From positions 537,629 through 601,628 of the forward strand of contig CP070829.1 in the NCBI GenBank assembly GCA_020344755.1: DNA of 64,000 nucleotides, read 5' to 3'. Below, one piece after another: positions 55,367 through 62,254 of the stretch (the first letter of the stretch is position 1; every line of letters begins with the position of its first letter). A program made the position numbers and the translations under genes. The notes under the pieces were generated by a model. It saw only the letters and a list, made by a program, of their open reading frames with translations, was not told the origin of the DNA and searched no databases. The stretch comes from Gemmatimonadales bacterium (lineage in GTDB: Bacteria > Gemmatimonadota > Gemmatimonadetes > Longimicrobiales > Gaopeijiaceae).

Positions 55367-56449
55367 CTAGAACGGACACACGAACGTCGGATCCACGGCG
55401 CAGAGGTAGTAGACCCGGAAACCGGTCACTGCATCCACGAGCTCGGGAACGCCCAACATCACGTCACCCTCGGTGTAGTAATCGCGCGAGTAGTCGGTCT
55501 GCAGGGTGCCTTCGACGAACTTTACGATGGACATGCCCGGAGCGGTGAAGGGCGCGCCGTTGAACACCCCAGACATCGTCCAGGTCGCCATGTAGATCCC
55601 GTCGACCAGGGTCTCGTCCTCGACCGTGGTGTACAGGTCCGACGATCCGGCGAACAGCCGGCCGAGGAACTCGGCCATCGTACCGGGGCCGTAGATATCG
55701 ACGATGGGATCGTGGTACTCGTAGTCGCCCGCCAGGTTCGGCAGCACGGCCGTCCAGTTCTCGGCGTTGATCTCGACCAGCTGACGACCGACCTCCAGCT
55801 GCGCGCGGCGCAACTGCTCCGGCGAATGCAGGCGGTTTTCGCGTCCGAGCAGGCCCCGCGGGTTGTCCGGTGCCTCGAGTCCAATCCCCGCTCCACTCGG
55901 GGCCGCACCGAACGGGCATTCGAAGGTCGGATCCACGGCGCAGCGGTAGTAGGCCCGGAAGTTGTAGACCGCCAGGTCGAGGCCGGGGATGGTGGCCATG
56001 ATGTCGCCCTCGGAATAATAGTCCCGCTGGTAGTACACCATTGAGGACCCGGCACGGAACTTGAAAATCGAGATGCCCTTGGCCTCGTAGGGAACGCCCA
56101 GGAAATCCCCGGACATGATCCAGGTGGCCGAATAGACGTCGCCGACGAGGGTCTCGTCGTCGATGATCGTGACCAGTTCCCCCGCGCCCAGAAGCCGGTA
56201 CAGGAACCCGGTCATCTGCTCGATGCCGTAGATGTCCACGATCGGATCGTGGTATTCGATATCGTCCGTGTAGTAGGGCAGGACCTCCGCCACGTTTGAG
56301 AACTGCACCTCCAGCAGTGCGCGACCGACATCGAGCCGCTGCTGGTGGACTCTTCCGGGAAACGAGGTGAAGAACGGACCTGGTCGGTCTCTCTTTTCCC
56401 TCGCACGAGCAGTTCGCGTGCCGGGAGGTCCTTCTCGCAACTCCTCCAA
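55367..56449 (-). CDS. Tandem SnoaL/NTF2-like two-domain protein
   Basis: 360 aa built from two copies of one ~180-residue domain. Copy 1 (~42-190) and copy 2 (~207-360) share EYHDPIVDIYG, a TIIDDETLV/TTVEDETLV segment, ATWIMSG/ATWTMSG, RDYYSEGD/RDYYTEGD and CAVDPTFECPF/CAVDPTFVCPF. The pattern suits SnoaL-like/NTF2 folds, often binding small hydrophobic ligands. DNA of the two copies is nearly identical over ~40 bp (55381 and 55921, exactly 540 bp apart), so the duplication is recent or under conversion. TTG 56449 with GGAGAG upstream is the best start; no signal peptide is seen although each copy carries two Cys. It lies between two tRNA-Ile-like fragments. Confidence 0.75.
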   Translation of the reverse strand: MEELREGPPGTRTARAREKRDRPGPFFTSFPGRVHQQRLDVGRALLEVQFSNVAEVLPYYTDDIEYHDPIVDIYGIEQMTGFLYRLLGAGELVTIIDDETLVGDVYSATWIMSGDFLGVPYEAKGISIFKFRAGSSMVYYQRDYYSEGDIMATIPGLDLAVYNFRAYYRCAVDPTFECPFGAAPSGAGIGLEAPDNPRGLLGRENRLHSPEQLRRAQLEVGRQLVEINAENWTAVLPNLAGDYEYHDPIVDIYGPGTMAEFLGRLFAGSSDLYTTVEDETLVDGIYMATWTMSGVFNGAPFTAPGMSIVKFVEGTLQTDYSRDYYTEGDVMLGVPELVDAVTGFRVYYLCAVDPTFVCPF

Positions 56450-56966
56450 TTCTGGCTCTCCGTCCAGTTGGCGCTACGAAGGGATGTTACGACCCGGAAT
56501 CCGATTTGCGTGGGCCCGCGGTCAAGAGAATCCTCCCGTGCCACCCCTTCCAGAGTGTCGCGACATCGCACCAATGCGTGGCATCCCACGACTCGTCGGA
56601 GGTAGGTGCGGACCGAGCCGATTCCCGACCCTGTGGCGGACACCGACGAGACGGAAGCACGAAGCCCCGCCTGTCCGGAAGGCCGCGCGGGGCAACGGGT
56701 CTCTCTCGGCGGACAAAAGTGAAGGTGAACTACCGACCTCACTCCGGTCCGATAGGGTTGGGGCCGGTCGCGGATCAGAGCAGGGGGCGGATCGATCCCT
56801 TCCTCCATGGGGGCGCGCCCAGGTCCGTTCTTTTACGGATCGCCCATGCCGTGCTTCCCCACACCGAGGCCCGACCCGTCCCGACAGCCCCTCTGCGAGC
56901 ACCTCTGCATCATAGGTTATGCCGCGCTGCGCGCGGTCAGGTCGACCCTCCAACGCAGAGACTTCC
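56450..56966. other. Non-coding stretch upstream of the radical SAM gene
   Basis: 517 bp with no recognisable protein. It includes the second tRNA-Ile-like fragment at 56708-56746. Base composition is somewhat less GC-rich than flanking genes near 56690-56760. Confidence 0.4.
56708..56746 (-). repeat. Second, more decayed tRNA-Ile-like fragment
   Basis: This segment matches 55296-55334 at 29 of 39 positions in the same orientation. On the minus strand it reads GAGGTCGGTAGTTCACCT, close to the tRNA-Ile variable loop and T arm. T-stem pairing is largely lost. With the other fragment it brackets the tandem-domain gene as an imperfect direct repeat. Confidence 0.5.
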
Positions 56967-58244
56967 ATGCACACCGGCAACGGCCACCCTCACCGATCCG
57001 GGCATCCCGGGAAGCACCCCGCCGGATCCCCCAAAAGCGGAAACGGGCGCGCGCCCTACTTCCCCGACTTCGACGAGGCACCCTTCCTGGTCATCTGGGA
57101 GACCACCCAGGCCTGTGCCCTGGCGTGCAAGCACTGCCGCGCGGAAGCCCAACCCGATCGGCACCCCGACGAGCTGACGACCGCCGAGGCCAAGACGATG
57201 CTGGAGGGCATCCGTCGATTCGGGCCGATCATCTTCGTCTTCTCCGGCGGGGACGCCCTCGAGAGACCGGACATCGTCGAACTCACGGAGTTCGGTACGC
57301 GGCTCGGCCTGCGAATGGCCATCACCCCGGCCACGACCCCGCTCTGCACGCGGGAAAGACTGGAGGAACTGCACGCCGCCGGAATGTCCCGCCTCGCGGT
57401 GAGCCTGGACGGTCCGAACGCGGCGGTCCACGACGAATTCCGTCAGGTCGAAGGGTCCTTCCACCATGGGCTTCGCATCCTGAAGGCCGCCCGCGAAGTG
57501 GGAATGTCCACCCAGGTGAACACGGTGGTCGCCCGACACAACGTGAACGACTTCAGGGTCATGGCGGACCTCCTGACCGAGCTGGGCATCGTCTTCTGGG
57601 AGGTCTTCTTTCTCGTGCCCATGGGGCGCGCCCGACCGGAGGACGTGGCCGGTGCCGACGCCTTTGAGCGGGTCTTCCACCACCTCTACGATCTCTCGAA
57701 GACCGTGCCCTTCGACATCAAGGCGACGGCCGCGCCGCAGTACGCGCGGATCGTCCTCCAGAGGAAGAAGGCCGAGATGCGGAAGGGCACGCGGGACGAG
57801 GCCTCGGACATCCTCACGGACGGGGCCGCCCACTCGCTCAGAGACGGGATCGGGCGGGCTCGCGGTGTCAACGATGGGGACGGCTTCCTGTTCGTCAGTC
57901 ATACCGGCGAGCTCTTCCCCTCGGGCTTCCTCCCCAAGGCCGCGGGCAACGTCCGTACACACGACCTGGTGGACGTCTACCGAGATTCGGACCTGTTCGT
58001 GAGTCTGCGTGACAAGAACCGGTTGAAGGGCAAATGCGCCGTCTGCGAGTATCGTCCGGTCTGCAGCGGGAGCCGGGCTCGGGCCTTTGCCGTCACGGGC
58101 GACCCGCTGGAGGCGGAGCCGTATTGCGCTCATGTACCCGGACGCTGGCTGGAGATGGTCGCCGCGGGCGAAGCCCAACCGGTGGAGGAGTACTTCCGGG
58201 AGCGTGCGCTGGCCCACGGAGTGCCACTGCCGGTAACGAACTGA
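56967..58244 (+). CDS. Radical SAM/SPASM protein of TIGR04053 type
   Basis: 425 aa. The radical SAM cluster motif is CALACKHC (CxxxCxxC, ~residue 57). FSGGDALERPDI, the family's VSLDGPNAAVHDEFR and EVFFLVPMGRA follow. A C-terminal SPASM region carries CAVCEYRPVCSGSRARAFA and a later Cys (EPYC) for an auxiliary cluster. It resembles the NirJ/AhbD-like group and TIGR04053. The heme operon next door is convergent, which hints at tetrapyrrole chemistry, but peptide or cofactor modification is equally possible. ATG 56967 is chosen; the longer frame adds unrelated residues. Confidence 0.85.
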   Translation: MHTGNGHPHRSGHPGKHPAGSPKSGNGRAPYFPDFDEAPFLVIWETTQACALACKHCRAEAQPDRHPDELTTAEAKTMLEGIRRFGPIIFVFSGGDALERPDIVELTEFGTRLGLRMAITPATTPLCTRERLEELHAAGMSRLAVSLDGPNAAVHDEFRQVEGSFHHGLRILKAAREVGMSTQVNTVVARHNVNDFRVMADLLTELGIVFWEVFFLVPMGRARPEDVAGADAFERVFHHLYDLSKTVPFDIKATAAPQYARIVLQRKKAEMRKGTRDEASDILTDGAAHSLRDGIGRARGVNDGDGFLFVSHTGELFPSGFLPKAAGNVRTHDLVDVYRDSDLFVSLRDKNRLKGKCAVCEYRPVCSGSRARAFAVTGDPLEAEPYCAHVPGRWLEMVAAGEAQPVEEYFRERALAHGVPLPVTN

Positions 58245-58316
58245 GGGACGGGCACCCGACTTCAGGGACCGTCGGCGCGGGGCAGGACTTCTGGCGCGGG
58301 AGCCGGACCGCGAGCC

Positions 58317-58817
58317 TCAGGCGGCGCCGGCCTCTCGTCTCTCCGTGAAGGCCTTCCCTCCCGCTGCCACGATCGCGGCCACTCCCCACACCAGCGCCGA
58401 GGCCACCGCCAGATCGACGATCCCCCTCCAGGGGTCCGGAAACGTGCGGACGATGAGGACCGCCACGACAATCGAGAAGGTCCCTGCCCAGGCCCGGGCC
58501 AGGCTTCGTGCGCACCCGCCGATGAGCGACATCCCGTAGAGAGGCGCCAGAATGCGGAAGTGCAGCGGGCCGCCACGGCGGAGCGCTACCGCCCGCTCCA
58601 CGACACGGGGGACCCACTTCCGCTGAAGGGCGCCCCAGCCCTCTCCCACGACGAAGAGGAGGACGAGGAGGATCAATCCCGTCCACTCCACAGGTCCCAA
58701 GCCAGCCTGAACCGTCTCGATCCCGCGCCGACCCAGCCGAACCGCCGCGAAGAGAAGCAGGAGCGAGACGCCCCCGAGGGCCCACAGGGCCGCCGCGATC
58801 CCACCCAGCCTACGCAT
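58317..58817 (-). CDS. Membrane protein at the end of the heme operon
   Basis: A 166-aa protein with four or so hydrophobic helices (IAAALWALGGVSLLLLFAAV, WTGLILLVLLFVVGEGWGAL, FSIVVAVLIVRTF, DLAVASALVWGVAAIVAAG). No family is recognised. Its ATG at 58817 lies inside the last codons of hemG (8-nt overlap), so it is co-translated. It may help anchor heme enzymes or be unrelated. Confidence 0.7.
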   Translation of the reverse strand: MRRLGGIAAALWALGGVSLLLLFAAVRLGRRGIETVQAGLGPVEWTGLILLVLLFVVGEGWGALQRKWVPRVVERAVALRRGGPLHFRILAPLYGMSLIGGCARSLARAWAGTFSIVVAVLIVRTFPDPWRGIVDLAVASALVWGVAAIVAAGGKAFTERREAGAA

Positions 58818-60090
58818 GGGCTTCGTCCCGAACCGGGGCACCGGTGAGCGCGCGCGCCGTCCGCTCGGCCTCGGCGAGTCGACCCGGCAACCCGGGGCGA
58901 CTCCACCAGTTCGCAGCGACGCGGAGCCCAGCGGGCAGGCTCAGCCCTTGGAGTGCGCTCCAGCTGATGTCCCAGGCCGGCATGCGCTCGTGCTCGACGG
59001 AAAGAGGTCGAGAGTCGAATCCCGTGCAGGCCTTGAACTCCTTCTTCGCCCGCTCGGCCAGCACCTCCGCTGGCATGTCGGAGACCTCGGGATGCCGGGC
59101 ACCCCCGAGGTAGGCGGTGTAGAGGTTCTCGCGTCCGAAGAGGCTGTCGTTGTAGGTGACGCCGCGCAGCGCGAGGTCCGGCTCGCTGAACGCCACCTGA
59201 AAGCCCAAGCCCCGAAGATCCGTCTCTGCGTGAAGGTGGACCACGGCGAGAGGGTTGTAGCGCAAGCTAGCCACCTTCTCGGCCGCCCGCGGAGCCACCT
59301 CAGAGAGGAGATGCGCCGTAACGGGCGCGGGAGCAGTCAGGACCACGGACTCGGCTTCGATGACTTCACCGTCCAACTCCAGGGCCCATCCGCTCCCGGC
59401 TTCCCTCACGCATCGGACCGGGGCGTCCAAGCGGAGCCGCTGTCCCAGTCGCGCCGCGAGGGATCGAGGAAGACTGTGCATCCCCCCGTGGAAGGTGCAG
59501 GCCGCAGGAGGAACGACCTTTCCACCCCGCCGAAGTAGGGGGAGGAGGAGCGATCGTCGGACCCCGAACTCGCGTAGCACATGGATGAGTGAAAGCCCGA
59601 CCCGCATCTCTGCCGGGTCGGACCCGTACAGGCCGCCGTAGAGCGGAGCGATGAGTGTCTCGTACAGCTCCCGCCCGACCTTCCGGGTGAAATACTCGGA
59701 GACGCGCTCATCCGGATCGGCACCGGCGGTGAAGGGCTCCAGCACCATCCGCAGCTTGCCCGGCAGACTCACGATGTCGGACGACAGGAAGGCTCCGGGG
59801 CTGAAGGGGACCGCCCTGAGGCGTCCGGCGCGATAGACGAACAGGTCCAGCCCGCTGGGCGCTTCGACCACCTCGTCCTTCAGCCCGACCTCCTCCACGA
59901 TCCGCGTGATCCCACTCGTCAGCCGGGCGCGCTGAGGTCCCCAATCCAGGATGCGCCCCTCGACCTCCGCGCTGCGGATGACACCCCCGGGACGGGATCC
60001 AGCCTCCAGGACAACGTAGTCCGCCCCCCGCTTCTCCAGCTCCCAGCCCAGCGTCAGTCCCGTGATTCCCCCTCCGACCACCGCGATCAC
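58810..60090 (-). CDS. hemG: FAD-dependent protoporphyrinogen/coproporphyrinogen oxidase
   Basis: 426-aa HemY-type flavoprotein. The FAD-binding N-terminus is IAVVGGGITGLTLGWELEKRG followed by VLEAGSRPGG. Central blocks include PLYGGLYGSDPAEMRV, TFHGGMHSLPRSLAARL and the C-terminal GLRVAANWWSRPGLPG, matching the PPOX family in order. GTG 60090 follows GAGG and begins directly with the FAD motif; longer frames add a non-family N-terminus. It lies 10 bp after hemH. Whether it oxidises protoporphyrinogen IX or coproporphyrinogen III cannot be read from motifs alone. Confidence 0.9.
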   Translation of the reverse strand: MIAVVGGGITGLTLGWELEKRGADYVVLEAGSRPGGVIRSAEVEGRILDWGPQRARLTSGITRIVEEVGLKDEVVEAPSGLDLFVYRAGRLRAVPFSPGAFLSSDIVSLPGKLRMVLEPFTAGADPDERVSEYFTRKVGRELYETLIAPLYGGLYGSDPAEMRVGLSLIHVLREFGVRRSLLLPLLRRGGKVVPPAACTFHGGMHSLPRSLAARLGQRLRLDAPVRCVREAGSGWALELDGEVIEAESVVLTAPAPVTAHLLSEVAPRAAEKVASLRYNPLAVVHLHAETDLRGLGFQVAFSEPDLALRGVTYNDSLFGRENLYTAYLGGARHPEVSDMPAEVLAERAKKEFKACTGFDSRPLSVEHERMPAWDISWSALQGLSLPAGLRVAANWWSRPGLPGRLAEAERTARALTGAPVRDEAHA

Positions 60091-60100
60091 GACGGGCGCC

Positions 60101-61174
60101 TCACGCCTCGGGAAGGTAGGGACTGGGTCCGACCTCCCGGTGCCCGTTGGTGCACCAGGTACGGTCGCCAGGCCGGCAGCGACACGGCCCGAGGACACCG
60201 GTCCCGGCAGGGTCCTCCGCAAGGAGTTCCTCCACGAGATCCGCCATGTACGCAGCGAGCTCCGGGTGGTCGTGAGGCACCGGAACGCGGTGGAACTCCT
60301 TGCCGAGCCCCTCCACGAACTCCTTCATCTCGTGGTCCAGTTCAGCGAGCGTCTCCGACTGCTCTTTCATGAAGGAGATGGGCGCTACCACCAGAGTTCG
60401 CTCCTCCAGCTCCTTGATCCGCTCCTCGTTCTCGGGTTGGGTCCAGGGAATCCCGCGATTCGAGTGGTTCTGGAAACCCACCGCCCAGCGCTCTGCGCCC
60501 AGCGCCGCCGCCACGTCCCGGCAGTGTTCGAAGACATACCGATCGTACCGGTTGCCGTCGCGGAGGTACTTCAGCGGCGTCCCGTGCATGGAGAAGTAGA
60601 GGATCGTGTCCGGATCTCTCAGATCCAGTCCGCGGTCCCGGACGAACTCGCGAATGTGCTCGGCGCGGAGCTCGAGATAGCGCGGATGGTGGTGCCATCC
60701 AGAGACCGACCGGAAGTCGGGACTCCATCCCAGCTCGTTCAGGGCTCTGCGGACCTCGTCCAGCGCCGCCACGGTCGTCGACTCACCGCAGAGCGGGTAG
60801 CCGGTGAGGGCAACCAGGGTCTCCACACCGTCCTCGCGGGCCTGGGCCACCGCCTGCGCGATGGTGGGATCGGTGAACTGGTAGGCCGAATAGACCCGAG
60901 CCGGGATCCCCCGTCGGGCGAGCTCCTCCGAGACCGACTCCGTCTGGGCTTCCGACTGCGCGTTGAGGGGGGAGCCGCCGATCTCCTCGTACTCCTCCAG
61001 CAGCCCGGGTGCCCGGTCTCGCGCCAGTTGCCGGGTGCGCGCCAGGGCGGCCTCGGCCGCATGGCCCTCGAGCGGTGCGTTCTGCAGGAATATGCGTTCG
61101 AGGAAGGCGGTCACCTTCTCGAGGGTGGGTTCGTCGGGCTCGCCGAAGTTCACGAACAGGACGCCTGTCGACAT
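60101..61174 (-). CDS. hemH: Ferrochelatase with C-terminal cysteine extension
   Basis: 357 aa. Inserts Fe(II) into a porphyrin. Family motifs: VLFVNFGEPD, GGSPLN, TGYPLCGESTT, catalytic His in FSMHGTPLKYL and acidic site SFMKEQSETLAELD. The C-terminus (~325-357) carries GPCRCRPGDRTWC, three closely spaced Cys that recall [2Fe-2S]-containing ferrochelatases, though cysteine spacing differs among lineages. In hemE-hemH-hemY order the enzyme could be a coproporphyrin ferrochelatase (CpfC), as in Bacillus; that is inference from gene order. 45 bp separate it from hemE. Confidence 0.92.
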   Translation of the reverse strand: MSTGVLFVNFGEPDEPTLEKVTAFLERIFLQNAPLEGHAAEAALARTRQLARDRAPGLLEEYEEIGGSPLNAQSEAQTESVSEELARRGIPARVYSAYQFTDPTIAQAVAQAREDGVETLVALTGYPLCGESTTVAALDEVRRALNELGWSPDFRSVSGWHHHPRYLELRAEHIREFVRDRGLDLRDPDTILYFSMHGTPLKYLRDGNRYDRYVFEHCRDVAAALGAERWAVGFQNHSNRGIPWTQPENEERIKELEERTLVVAPISFMKEQSETLAELDHEMKEFVEGLGKEFHRVPVPHDHPELAAYMADLVEELLAEDPAGTGVLGPCRCRPGDRTWCTNGHREVGPSPYLPEA

Positions 61175-61219
61175 GGCTCTATTTCGGTGCCTGAGGGGGA
61201 AGGTCAGCCGCGATGGTGC

Positions 61220-62254
61220 TCAGCGCGCGGAGTGATGGTGGACCCGGTCGACCAGGAAGGCGACCTGGTCCGGATCGGTGGTTCGGTGGATGCCGTGTCC
61301 GAGATTGAAGATGTGGGCAGCGGCCTCCGCGCCCTGGGAGAGGACGGTCCGAATCTCCTGGTCCAACTCGTCACGGGGAGCGAAGAGCGCGGCGGGATCG
61401 AGGTTGCCCTGGACCACCGCGTCGGACCCGAGTCGCGCCACCGCCTGGGACAGGGGCAAGGTCCAGTCAATCCCGAGGACATGGCTCCCTGCTTCCTGCG
61501 CCGCCTCGAGGAGCGTCGCTCCGCCGTTGGCGAAGTAGATCACGGGAACGTCGGTCTCAGCCTGGACGCCCGTGATCACCCGGCGCATGAGCGGAAGCGC
61601 AAAGCGCCGGTAGCTGTCCGGCCCAAGGAGGCCGACCCAGGAGTCGAAGAGCATGAGCGCATCCGCCCCGGACCGGGCCTGGGCGACGAGGTAGCGCACC
61701 ATGGATCGGCCCAGGAGGTCCATCACCTCCGCCGCCGCCTCGGTCTCTCGGCGCAGGAAGCTCCGGGCCTCCATGAAATCCTTCGAGCCCCCGCCCTGCA
61801 CCATGTAGCAGAAGAGCGTGAAAGGAGCACCGGCGAAGCCGATGAGCGCCCGATCCGATGGCAGCTCCGCCCGCGTGAGGCGAAGGGCCTCGAGTACGTA
61901 GGGTGTCTCCTCCTCGGGGTCCAGGAGCCGCAGTCGCCGGGCATCCTCCACGGATCGGATCGGCTTCGGAAGCACCGGACCGGGGCTGAACTCCACGTCG
62001 AGGCCCATCCCCTCCAGCGGCGTCATGATGTCGCTGAAAAGGATGGCGGCGTCGAGCGGGAACCGCTCCATGGGCTGAAGCGTGATGCGCGCCGCAACGT
62101 CGGGCGTCTTGGTGGCGGTCAGAAAGTCCACCTTCTCCCTGAGCTTGCGGTACTCCGGGAGATAGCGGCCGGCCTGGCGCATGATCCAGACGGGAACCCG
62201 CTCCCCGCGCTCGCCGCGGCAGGCACGTTCGAAGAGGGTGTCGCCTTCAGGCAT
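61220..62254 (-). CDS. hemE: Uroporphyrinogen III decarboxylase
   Basis: 344 aa, normal family length. Decarboxylates uroporphyrinogen III to coproporphyrinogen III. Signature PVWIMRQAGRYLPEYRKLRE near the N-terminus, AILFSDIMTPLEGMG, FAGAPFTLFCYMVQGGGSKDF, GADALMLFDSWVG and LGHGIH near the end are all intact. Its ATG overlaps the hemL end by 8 nt. Confidence 0.97.
   Translation of the reverse strand: MPEGDTLFERACRGERGERVPVWIMRQAGRYLPEYRKLREKVDFLTATKTPDVAARITLQPMERFPLDAAILFSDIMTPLEGMGLDVEFSPGPVLPKPIRSVEDARRLRLLDPEEETPYVLEALRLTRAELPSDRALIGFAGAPFTLFCYMVQGGGSKDFMEARSFLRRETEAAAEVMDLLGRSMVRYLVAQARSGADALMLFDSWVGLLGPDSYRRFALPLMRRVITGVQAETDVPVIYFANGGATLLEAAQEAGSHVLGIDWTLPLSQAVARLGSDAVVQGNLDPAALFAPRDELDQEIRTVLSQGAEAAAHIFNLGHGIHRTTDPDQVAFLVDRVHHHSAR

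Noticed and set aside
55296-55372. Complete tRNA-Ile gene
   Set aside because: The D arm and 5' acceptor strand are missing and the 3' end reads CCG, so it cannot be a working tRNA.
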